This document shows positions 1-8,990 of a DNA stretch of 64,000 bases, piece after piece (the stretch's first letter is position 1; each line of letters begins with the position of its first letter). The notes beneath the pieces were generated by a model. That model had not been told where the DNA came from. It saw nothing but the letters and a program-made list of their open reading frames with translations, and did not search any database. Both the position numbers and the translations under genes were made by a program. The stretch is from Sternotherus odoratus (Eukaryota > Chordata > Testudines > Kinosternidae), in contig JAVMKO010000001.1 of the NCBI GenBank assembly GCA_032164245.1, positions 249,993,644-250,057,643 on the forward strand, in the 5' to 3' direction.

Positions 1-792
1 TGTCCAGTTGTGATGCCCACAATTCAAGAAATGATGATGAGGAAAAATCAGATATGGTTCAGACAGGAGCCACAGGAATATTAAAGAATTAGAAAATATG
101 CCTTATAGTGATAGATTCCAAGAGCTCAATCTATTTAGTTTAACAAAGAGAAGGGTAAAACATGATTTGATTAGCCTATAATTACCTACATAAGGAACAA
201 ATATCCGGCAGAGAAAGGTATACAGTAGACTCTTGATTATCCAGGATTGGGTTAACCAGAATGTAGATTAACCAGGATGTCAAAAAAATAATAATAATGC
301 GTAACTCGCAGGGCCAGCTCTGAGTTTGTTGCCATCCCAAGAACAAACAACAACAAAAAAACCCACCAGGGTGCAGGGCAGCCAGTGAACCAACACCCCC
401 TTCCTCTGGTGCAGGGTGGCTGGTGAACCAACGCCCTCCTCCCAATATTTCCTATTGATGGTGATTATCCAGGATTTTATTAACCAGGATTAATTTTTTC
501 CCTATCATCCTGGATAATTGAGAGTCTACTGTAATATGATCCAGTGGCTGGAAGTTAGAGAAATTCAGACTAGAAGGCAGACATTTTTAACAGTGAGTGT
601 AATGAACCATTGGAACAATTTACCAAGGGTTGTAGTGGATTCTCCATCACTGACCATTGTAAAATCAAGATTGGATGTTTTCCTAAAAGAGATGCTCTAG
701 GAATTGTTTTGGGGAAGTTCTATGGTCCGTGTTATAGAGGAGCTCGCACTAGATTATCACAGTGGTCCCTTCTGGCCTTGGAATCTATCAAT
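1..792 (+). mobile_element. CR1 LINE 3' end, interrupted
   Basis: This is the 3' part of a CR1 non-LTR retrotransposon. The text follows the reptile CR1 tail: a stretch encoding the end of the reverse transcriptase region, then the 3' UTR, ending in the usual phrase about 'ccttctggccttggaatcta' near 792. The left end runs off the window. A TA-target DNA transposon (223-531) sits inside it, and removing that element rejoins the CR1 text. No intact reading frame remains, so this is an old dead copy. Confidence 0.85.
223..531. mobile_element. Non-autonomous Tc1/mariner (pogo/Tigger-like) element
   Basis: Terminal inverted repeats of about 25 bp begin CAGTAGACTCT at 223 and end with the complement at 531, with two mismatches. 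The element is flanked by the dinucleotide TA on both sides (221-222 and 532-533), the target duplication of the Tc1/mariner superfamily. It carries no transposase. It interrupts the CR1 copy cleanly, so it is younger than that CR1. The pogo/Tigger label is from memory of similar termini. Confidence 0.8.
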
Positions 793-1242
793 CTGCGAAT
801 CATCTGAGAGAAGATTCTCTCTCTTTTCCTTGCCCAACAATGTGCTGTCCAGTGAAAACGACAGGTAATTTACTACAAAGTGTTTCTTTCTCTCTCTCCT
901 CACACCTGAAGGTTGAGAGGGGCATTTTTGCTTTGTTATTGGCTGTAGAGTTGGCATTTCTTAAATTATTTTGATCTTGTTCTTTATTAGTGCAGAAAAG
1001 CTAGGGCACTGAGATGGATCTTCCTATGTAACTTGAAAACAGTGAGGTCCAAATTCATTCCAATCTCAGAAGGGGCCAATGTTTGGCCACCAAGCAAGTT
1101 CTGTTGCTAAATCTCACAAGTTTTACTTGTGTTGTGGACACCTGGTCTTCCCAATTCTGCCTGGCTATCAACTCTATGTGTCACTGCTGGGATATAGGAT
1201 GTATCAAATATAACCTGTTCTGTATAGCACACCTCTTATGGC

Positions 1243-1298
1243 TGCCTCTCAGCTGGGAATAGAAATTAGGTCTATTCCCCATTAACAGCTGAGAGGCA
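1243..1298. repeat. Imperfect hairpin
   Basis: The left arm (1243-1262, tgcctctcagctgggaatag) pairs with the right arm (1272-1298), which has a six-base insertion. It could be the core of a decayed palindromic transposon. No target duplication is visible. Confidence 0.5.
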
Positions 1299-2069
1299 CA
1301 AATAGGACAGTACATTTCAGCCATAAGCAAGGAGGATATTAGGATGAATTGAGGCCCTTTTGCAAGGAGGACCTTCAGGCCAGTCAAGGCACACTGCTGG
1401 AAGGATGCAGGGCAGTCTCTACCCATATGCAAACCATGCAACTGCTATCCTCATGACATGATCATGGGCAGTGCAAACAATGGTTGGGACATCATATACC
1501 TTTACCTTACTCCAGTTGTCAATGCAAGCCATTGGCTGATGTTGTCACCATCTCTGACTGAACATTTGGTACTATCATATAGATCCTTGATTAACCGAAT
1601 TACTTTGCTGGCATTCCATGAATATGCGATAATTCTCCAAAGACTAGATCTATGTATACTGTCAAACGCCTAATAGAAATCTATAAAATGTATCACACGA
1701 GGTGTTTGCCACTCTGCACTTTGTTCTATAATATGTCTGAGAACAACAATATAATCTGTCCATGATCTCAATAATCTAAATCCTACTTATTCTTCTCTGT
1801 GTTTAAGGCCTATTTATTTCTTGACATGTTCCAGAATAATGTGGCATATGATTTTCCCATGCACTAAGAGTAATTCTGTGTGATTCTTTCCCAGTTATTG
1901 CAGTTGCTAAGGTCACCCTTCTTTGACAATTTTACTACAAGGCTTCTCTTTCACTGCTTTGGGTTGGTTTCTTCATTCCATATTCTATCTAAATACACAA
2001 AGAAAGATTGGAGGGTTATTTGTGCAAAGCACAAACTCCTCCATTATTGGCAGCCTTTGATATTTTGCT

Positions 2070-2162
2070 AGAGGAAAGCCATCAGTGTAGACAAGTGCCT
2101 TTCCTTTCATGAATATCATGAGACAAAGGAAAGGCACTTCTCAACACTGCTGGCTTTCCTCT
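2070..2162. repeat. 38-bp hairpin, MITE or pre-miRNA-like
   Basis: Arms 2070-2107 and 2125-2162 are reverse complements over 35 of 38 positions and are separated by a 17-base loop. The 93-base size and the small number of mismatches resemble either a miniature palindromic transposon or a precursor microRNA. No flanking target duplication is obvious. No family is recognised. Confidence 0.6.
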
Positions 2163-3233
2163 GTCTCATGAAATTCCTTCCAGGTTTAGCTGAGTTGTTA
2201 AAGTGTTAAAAATCACCCATTTTCCTTTCTTATTGGTGTTCCTCAGGAAAATGATGGCAGGCTGACAAAATAGTGACTGACATGAACATTCTAACGCTGG
2301 GCCCTCTCCGCCAAAGCAGTAGCAACAGCAGCATGCCCGATAGTGGAATACCTGGGAGCTGCCAGAGCAACTGAAGCAGTGGGCTACAGTGAGGAAGGAA
2401 GCTGGGCAAGGTTGGACTGGGCTTCCTTCTCTTCAGCTATCCAGATCCAAAATATACCCCCAGCATCCCCTACTGTTCCCACTTCTGGGGACACAAGACG
2501 GGGAAAGAAACTTCCACATCTGAGCAGAGGAGGGAGGACTATTGCACAACCCATGTTCAAATGTCATGAATCAGACGCTCCAAAAAATCATGACATTGCT
2601 GGCAAATGATGATTTTTTTAAAAAAAATACAATTTTAAAACCTGGTTTCTAAGCCTTTAAAGTTTACATTTTCCATTTTTTTCCATAACCATGAAGACTA
2701 GAAACTTGTTTTTAAATGAAAAATCAGATTCTCGTGTAATCCAGTTGGAAAGATGTACAATTAACCATGAAGTAAAAGCCTGAAATTAAAAAAACACAGA
2801 AATATTTAGCCATGTCTTTAAAATATTTAATCCAAAGCATACCTGATGGCTAGTGCAACATTTAAGCTCACAGGAATCTAATAGACCAATAACACATGCC
2901 ATATTGTGACTTAATGCTACAATATTTGTTCGGTTCTTCTTCTTGTCAACTTTGTGCAGTTCACATAAAATGTTCCAATATGAATGACCAGAATGTTCTG
3001 AAAGGTTGATAGCACTAATTTTAAGAGCTTGTGATGCTGAAGAAGAGAAATTTCACTGCTCCCTGGAGAGCTGGCCCTAGAAGAAGGGTGAAATGTTACA
3101 CTGGGCCAAGATTTATTCTTGTTTAGATTCAGGACAGGAATTTGTCAGACTCAGCAGGAAGAATGTCATTACGTTTGACAAGTGTGTGTGTTTATGGTGG
3201 GTAATCTATTTAGGAGATGAGAAATGGTGCACA

Positions 3234-3262
3234 GTTTCAGCTTTTGTTACAAAAGCTGAAAC
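3234..3262. repeat. Perfect 14-bp palindrome
   Basis: Fourteen bases starting gtttcagc at 3234 are followed by one base and their exact reverse complement ending at 3262. Such a tight palindrome may be chance or the centre of an old inverted-repeat element. Confidence 0.6.
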
Positions 3263-4421
3263 TGACCGTATCTGTCAAAAATTATCATCCTACACTCTAT
3301 GAAAGAAATTGAACCCTACTTTCTCTGTAATATGCCTCAGTATCACAGCATGGTATTCTCTGCTTAGCTGTTACATTTCTGTTAAAGGGGCCAGAGATTG
3401 AAAATTACATTGTTCTGATGTTCAGGACTTGCTACATTCAGTCCTGAACTAGTGTTGAAAAAGCGTTGCTATATTCAGGGAGCAATGTATTCTTATGTCT
3501 ATAAAGTGCCATACGTACCCACAGTGCTATATAAATAATAATAATAATTAATAATATAATAGAGAAGGCCTGTTTCAAAGGTCTGATGTTTTGGGAACCA
3601 TTAGTACTGGAAATGAATGTTTTATGCCATTAGAAAACACTTGAGAGTGATTTGCTGGGAAAGACTGTTGCAAAAGTAATTGGCAAACTGTACAAATGCT
3701 TTCAAGAGCAATAAACCTATTCCACCACTACTCTTGGAGCAGTGGTCAGAAAGAAAAATGCCCTGAGGAGGCTGTCAACATTAAAATAATACCTTTGAAT
3801 AGAATTTATATTTATCTTTGTTACTAAGAAACTTTGTCTTTTGAAACCAAAGTTTTCACACTGAATTTGTTTTTCTCCAGACTTGGAATGTCTTTTTTCA
3901 AGCACTTCTGATGCTGGAGGAGGTTTGTATTGTACATGTACTCTGTTATATGCTAAAACAACAAGGAGTCCTTGTGGCACCTTAGAGACTAACAAATTTA
4001 TCTGGGTATAAGTTTTCGTGGGCCACTTCAACAGATGCATGGAGTGAAAAATAGAGTAGGAAGGTATAAATATACAACAAATGAAAAGATGTACTATTAA
4101 CCAAGTCAATTCAATAAGGGTGGATGTGGCCCATTCCCAACAGTTGACAAGGAAGTGTGAAATATCAACAAAGGGAAAATTACTTTTTGTACTGACCCAA
4201 CTACTCCCAGTGTTCATTCAGGCTTAATTTGATGGTGTCAGATTTGCAAATTAATTCCAGCTCTGCAGTTTCTTTTGAAATCTGTTTTTGAAGTTGTTTG
4301 TTGAAAAATGGACACTTTTAAGTCTGTTATTGAGTGTCCAGAGAGATTGAAGTGCTCTCCTACTGGTTTTTGAATGTTATAATTATTAATGTCTGATTTG
4401 TGTCCATTTATTCTTTTGCAT

Positions 4422-4876
4422 TGTGGCAGGGCAGGGGGAAAGACCCCCGAATTCCCTGCCTCTGCAGCTCAAATCCTGCTTCCTGGCAGGAGGCTCAGGG
4501 GCTGGAGCAGGTAGTGGCCAGCAGGGGAGCCCACCTGCCAGCCCTAATGAGCATAGGCCCATAGGCTTAGCCAGGGCTGATTAGTTACAGCTGGGGCAGG
4601 AAGCTGGGCTGGCTACAAAAGCCCTGACTCATGGGCAGTTAGGGAAAGGCCAGGCAAGGGAGAGGAGGTAGGAGCTCTGTCTTCTCCTGGAGGGCTGGGG
4701 AACTAAGGCAGGGAAGTAACTGTCTGGGGATTGGGGGAAGCACTGTACAGAGTACAGGTTATTTCACTGGAGCCACAAGAAGCACTGTAAATAAAGGACA
4801 CTTGGGAGCACTGAAGAGAGTGTCAAGACCTTTATTGTGGGCAGACAGAACACAGGGCAGCCCAGACCCTGTGACA
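4422..4876 (+). mobile_element. Solo LTR (455 bp)
   Basis: The sequence begins TGTGGCAG and ends TGTGACA, the TG...CA boundaries of LTRs. It is flanked by a near-perfect 5-bp duplication (tgcat at 4417-4421, tgcgt at 4877-4881). It has a TATA-like ctacaaaag at about 4613 and an AATAAA at 4790-4795, so transcription would run on the plus strand. No internal retrotransposon sequence is present, so the element was probably reduced to one LTR by recombination between its two ends. The family (Gypsy or ERV type) cannot be told from the LTR alone. Confidence 0.85.
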
Positions 4877-5042
4877 TGCGTATAGACTGTCCCATTGGGC
4901 CAATGTTCATGGCAGACAGGCATTTCTGTCATATGATGGCATATATCACATTGGTAGATGTGCAGGTGAATGAGCCCCTGGTGGTATGGCTGATTGTGGT
5001 TAGATGCTATGATGGTGTCCCTTGAATAGATATGCGGACAGG

Positions 5043-5156
5043 GTTGGCAACGGGGTTTGTTGCAGGGATTGGTTCCTGGGTTAGTGATAGTAGACATACA
5101 ACACAACAGAAATACTAACCCAGGAACCAATCCCTGCAACAAACCCCATTGCCAAC
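5043..5156. repeat. 43-bp inverted repeat at Penelope fold-back
   Basis: Arms 5043-5085 and 5114-5156 match with one mismatch around a 28-base spacer. Both arms are Penelope-like sequence encoding the conserved Cys-rich part before the endonuclease. It marks a head-to-head junction between minus- and plus-strand Penelope text. Confidence 0.85.
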
Positions 5157-5297
5157 TCCTCTCCATCAGAGCTCTGAGTGGGGAAGCAGGCAGGTTTCCA
5201 AATTTTCTTTGGACTTCTCAATTTGAAAGCAGTGAAAAAGCACCAGAGAAAAATAGATAAAAACAACCATTTAAAAAATGTAAGAAGGATAAATAAA

Positions 5298-5761
5298 GAA
5301 AGCGAGGAATACTTATAGCACTTTAGAGACTAACTAGTTTATTTCAGCATAAGCTTTCGTGGGATATAGCTCACGTCATCAGATGCATAGAATGGAACGG
5401 AAGTAAGATGCATTGATACACAGAAAGAAAGAAAAAAAATTGTACATTAGCATACCAATTCTAAGAGGGCTGTATGTACATAGCAGAGGAGCATTGCTGG
5501 CACATGATGGCATATATCACATTGGTCGATGTGCAGGTGAATGAGCCTCTGATGGTGTGGCTGATGTCATTAGGTCCTATGATGGTGTCAGTTGAATGGA
5601 TATGAGGACAGAGTTGGCATCGGGCTTTGTTACAAGGATAGGTACCTGGGTTAGTGTTTTTGTTGTGTGGTGTGCAGTTGCTGGTGAATATTTGTTTCAG
5701 GTTGGGGGGCTGTCTGTAAGTGAGGACTGGTCTGTCTCCCAAGATCTGTGAGAGTGTGGGA
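5298..5761 (-). mobile_element. Penelope-like element, minus half of fold-back
   Basis: On the minus strand this reads as the Penelope terminal region (5298-5461) joined directly to the endonuclease-proximal coding region (from about 5466). A segment corresponding to 5850-6190 of the neighbouring plus copy is deleted. It abuts the plus-strand copy at about 5762, forming an inverted pair. It is not coding. Confidence 0.85.
5341..5395 (-). ncRNA. Hammerhead ribozyme motif in Penelope end
   Basis: On the minus strand the core CTGATGA is at 5382-5376, followed by a helix II hairpin and then GAAA. After GAAA comes GCTT and then ATGC, which pairs with the GCAT just before the core to make helix I. 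One extra base stands between the core and helix II. Helix III would be the self-complementary AGCT, so the motif would probably act as a dimer. Penelope-like elements are known to carry such ribozymes; activity here is inferred. Confidence 0.65.
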
Positions 5762-6079
5762 TCATTCACCTGGACCAATGTGATATATGCCATCATGTGC
5801 CAGCAATGCCCCTCTGCTATGTACATTGGCCAAACTGGCCAGTCTCTACGCAAAAGAATAAATGGACACAAATCTGACATCAGGAATCATAACATTCAAA
5901 AACCAGGAGGAGAACACTTCAGTCTTCCTGGCCATTCCATTAAAGATTTGATGGTTTCAATTTTGAAACAGAAAAACTTCCAAAACAGACTCCAACAAGA
6001 AACTGAGGAACTGGAATTAATTTTCAAATTGGATACAATTAACCAGGGGCTAAATAGGACTTGCAATCAATTAGTGTAA
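5762..6079 (+). pseudogene. GIY-YIG endonuclease domain of Penelope-like element
   Basis: An open frame ending at the TAA at 6077-6079 encodes the C-terminal endonuclease of a Penelope-like retroelement, the domain that nicks target DNA for insertion. Visible marks are VIYAI (the GIY-like strand), a CxxC pair (MCQQC), YIGQTGQSLRKRI (the YIG strand and the catalytic arginine helix) and a conserved H in NGHKSDI. The reverse transcriptase part is missing and the start is an artificial fold-back junction, so it is a fragment of a dead element and not a host gene. Confidence 0.85.
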
Positions 6080-6262
6080 TGAGAGAAACATTCGCATTTC
6101 CTGAGTTAATTTACCTGACACAGAAATCCATTTCAAAACGTTTTTTTTTCTCCTACTGATAATGACCCATCTACATTTAACAGCACTCAGAATTGGTATG
6201 CTAATGTACATTTTTTTTTCTTTTTCTTTCTGTGTGTATAAATGCATCTTACTTCTGTTCCA

Positions 6263-6312
6263 TTCTATGCATCTGATGAAGTGAGCAATAGCCCATGAAA
6301 GCTTATGCTGAA
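6263..6312 (+). ncRNA. Hammerhead ribozyme motif in Penelope end
   Basis: The core CTGATGA is at 6273-6279 and GAAA at 6297-6300, with a helix II of about six pairs (one A-C mismatch) between them. GCTT (6301-6304) is followed by ATGC, which pairs with GCAT immediately before the core, so cleavage would be expected after 6304. There is one extra A between the core and helix II. Helix III is only the palindromic AGCT, consistent with a dimeric ribozyme. Confidence 0.7.
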
Positions 6313-6391
6313 ATAAACTAGTTAGTCTCTAAGTTGCTACAAGTATTCCTCGTTTTCTTTACGGATACAGACTAACGCGGGTGCTATTCTT

Positions 6392-8149
6392 GAACCTAGA
6401 AGGATAAATGTTTTTCCTGTGCATTGTGCATAAGATAGCATAAATGTATCTAGTTTAATGAGGAAAAATATACTTACTGTACAGGCAGAGATGCAGAATT
6501 TGCTGCTGTGAAATAAATAAATTAGCGATAAGCACACCTTAAACGATAATCCAAAAAATTCCTTGGCTTAGAAATCAGACTGGAAAATCTCACTCTACCA
6601 TGCTTTCTCGCAACACTTATGAGTGACAGTGTCCTGGACAAGCTTAGTCAGGTACTTGTTCTGTCTACGTGAACTTTGCATTTTCAGAGGGAGAAAATAT
6701 TTTTCTTCATTTCCAGTCCTAAATTGTTGTACTTTAGCATTGGTGAACAGCTGACACACTTTGTTCCAGTGGTGAATGCATTTCAATTGTGGATAAAGAG
6801 ATTGCTTTGGCTCCTTTATCTAATGTACTTCACAAGGATATTGTAGTGCTTAATTAGATAATGTTTGTAAATGTCTTTTGTATCCCTGAATGGTTGGATA
6901 AATCCATATAAATTGCTTTGATATCGTTGGTGGTATAGAAGTGCAAAGCATTAAAATGTATTATTATTGATGTACTCAGAGCATTGATTTTTGTTTGCTG
7001 GGTCTTACTAATGCTATAAAAAAAATCCAGCTGCTTTTGTTCAAAAGCATCCACAAAATTTTAGTTAAATTTTTTTTTCAGTAAATGCACATTTGAAATT
7101 TAAGAAAGGAAAAAAATCTTTGAACATTAAGGGACCAATTATGTAACCCTTCTTCGTGCTGAATAGTACTTACATATCTGAATAGTCCTACTCAACTGAG
7201 TGAGACTAACTCGTGTGAGTAAATCTTTCTAGTGAGTGAAGACTGCAGAATCTTGCCCTAAATTAGAAAAATCAGTCCCCTCATTCTGTATAGTTCCTCC
7301 CATCACTGATCTGAGTAATTTCTTGTTCTCCTACAACCTCATTTGTTTGTTTTTTCTTTACTTCCCCACAATATCCGTTGTTTCTCTCCTTATCTCTTTA
7401 CTTTCAGTGTTCTCTCTCCCCTTTTCCCTCTCTGTTCCAGTTTCTACCTTCCACTATCTCTCATCCCTTCATTTCTTCTTCTTGTCCCTCCTTCCTCTCA
7501 ATTGTCTTGGGATTTGGGAGCGTGAGCAGGTGATTTTGTGCAAGTGAATTTACAGAGAATTTGAGTGTCACCTTCCAACTACAGGTTAACTGCCATCCAG
7601 GACATAAACTGCAAAATCCTCCCTGGCTTCAGGAAGGAATTACACCAAACCCTTAAAATCCACTGAGCGAGTCTTCCTCTCCTCATCCCCCACAAATTAG
7701 TGGGGAGTCAGACAAAGGGTCTGGTAAAGTGAAGACAAACAGTTCCTACAATTGTGCACATGGGACCAAGATGTTAATATCTTAACACTAACCATTACTA
7801 CATAAGCAGACAACACTTCTCAGGGGGGCTTGGCTCAGGAATTTGCTTTCTGCTCTGGTGTGACATATCCTGAAATGATTGACTTCAGGGTGCAAGGAGA
7901 GGCCTAGCCCTTCTTTGGGGGGTTTAGGGATGAACAGGTGGTGAAATTTATCATGGGGGTCTTAGGGATGACAACACTTCATGTTGCACCATGTGTATTC
8001 ATTTACATTTTTTCAAACATAACCGATGTGAATGACACATTTTTAAGATTGGGGGACAGGGAGACTCTGTGGGGACAACCAGCCTGAGAGAGGGCAATCG
8101 CTCCACACTGGAAGGAACTAAATCCCCCAGGGGGCTGTGTTCAGAGTGA
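6392..8149. other. Intergenic DNA upstream of DNAJC15
   Basis: Mostly unique AT-rich sequence with no gene recognised. A pyrimidine-rich tract lies at about 7330-7500. A small old palindromic transposon-like sequence is listed separately at 7130-7262. Confidence 0.55.
7130..7262. mobile_element. Small decayed MITE-like repeat
   Basis: The ends (gggaccaattatgtaaccc at about 7130 and gcagaatcttgcccta at 7262) resemble the family of short reptile elements with 'gatcctgca' termini; similar text is at 14560-14640 and 36015-36095. It is heavily diverged. Confidence 0.4.
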
Positions 8150-8990
8150 TGTTCCCACCCCATCTCAGTGACGGGCTCACAGTGTGTCCTATGGGTGCCC
8201 CCTGAGGGCCCTGCTCCGCCCAGCTCGTTGTGGTGTGTGGGAAGGGGAGCCAGAGATGAGACGTGTCCAGGGGTCACTGGCTCGCGAGGTGGAAGGGACC
8301 GGACTATGTTTAACCCTTTCGAGCGCTGCACTGTTGTGTCTATGGCACCCCAGCCCCGCCTGGCGGGCTCACGCGCACACGGCGCCCCACCCCTGACTCG
8401 GGCGGGGAGGGGCTTACACAGGCGGCTGACGCCCGTCCTTGGCCCCGCCCCTCATAGGAAGGGCGAGTGGGGGAGGGGCTAGCACGACGCGCATCGCGCT
8501 TGTTTCGTTGTCTCCGCCCTCGGAGCTCGCTTGGCCCTAGCGGGGTCCCGTACGCCGCCTTCACTCTGTCGGCCTGTCATGGAAGGCGCCGGGGCCCCCT
8601 CGGAGCCCCTGCGCTACGCTGAGTACGCGAGGGTCCCCGGCGGCGGCAGGCAGGGCGAGCCCGACATGGACAGGGGGCTGGTGAGTGTGGGGCAGGGAGC
8701 CTGCGTCTGTCGCTCTCCCCCCCCCCCCCGCCCCCGCCAATGGGACGGCGGTTACCCCTCCGCGCCCCCACCCCCCGGCTTTCCCCCAGTGACCCGCCCG
8801 AGGTCACGCGCGCCGCAGCCGTTAGGCAGAAATCCTTGACGCTGCCTGGAACATTCCAGCGGGGTGGGGGAGGGGAGGGGAGGCTGCTCGTGAGGAAGGA
8901 GCCAGTCTGGTGCCCGGCCCTGGGCACTGCGGGAAATCCCGCTTGTGCGTGGCCGGGGAAGGCCGTGGGGGGGGGACACACGAGAGGTTA
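8150..8990. promoter_or_regulatory. CpG-rich promoter region of DNAJC15
   Basis: A GC- and CpG-rich segment covers the end of the upstream DNA, exon 1 and the start of intron 1. GC boxes are visible (gggcggggagggg at about 8400, ggccccgccc at 8441). No TATA box is seen before the ATG at 8579, so this is a CpG-island promoter. Human DNAJC15 was named for methylation control of expression; conservation of an island here is consistent with that, but its methylation cannot be read from sequence. The transcription start is unknown. Confidence 0.75.
8579..8680 (+). CDS. DNAJC15: DNAJC15 exon 1 coding part
   Basis: Encodes residues 1-34, beginning [18 protein letters not shown]; the LRYAEY motif is conserved with human. 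It ends in phase 0 at the donor ctg|gtgagt. Upstream in-frame sequence lacks another ATG, so the start at 8579 is the natural choice. Confidence 0.93.

Larger units (their letters stand above)
793..3954. other. Intergenic DNA, no gene recognised
   Basis: AT-rich unique-looking sequence with only short open frames, none resembling a known protein. It contains three hairpins listed separately and a short AAT-rich microsatellite at about 3536-3560. I see no exon, RNA gene or recent transposon here. Confidence 0.6.
3955..5156 (-). mobile_element. Penelope-like element, minus strand, split by LTR
   Basis: The terminal region (3955-4060) reads on the minus strand as the common reptile Penelope-like end, with a decayed hammerhead-ribozyme core (CTGTTGA instead of CTGATGA). 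Inwards come remnants of the region encoding the GIY-YIG endonuclease (to 4421 and again from 4877). A solo LTR at 4422-4876 splits the endonuclease text within the phrase encoding the arginine-rich part after the YIG motif. At 5085 the copy folds back on itself, ending at 5156. All frames are broken. Confidence 0.8.
5762..6391 (+). mobile_element. Penelope-like element, plus half of fold-back
   Basis: This is the 3' part of a Penelope-like retroelement. It runs from the GIY-YIG endonuclease region through a 3' UTR (6080-6190) into the terminal repeat with a hammerhead motif, ending near 6391 after the phrase 'gatacagactaacgcgggtgc'. It is the inverted partner of 5298-5761. Confidence 0.88.

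Noticed and set aside
8531..8578. Longer DNAJC15 start upstream in frame
   Set aside because: The extension begins at TTG, not ATG. The ATG at 8579 has good context and matches the usual protein length.
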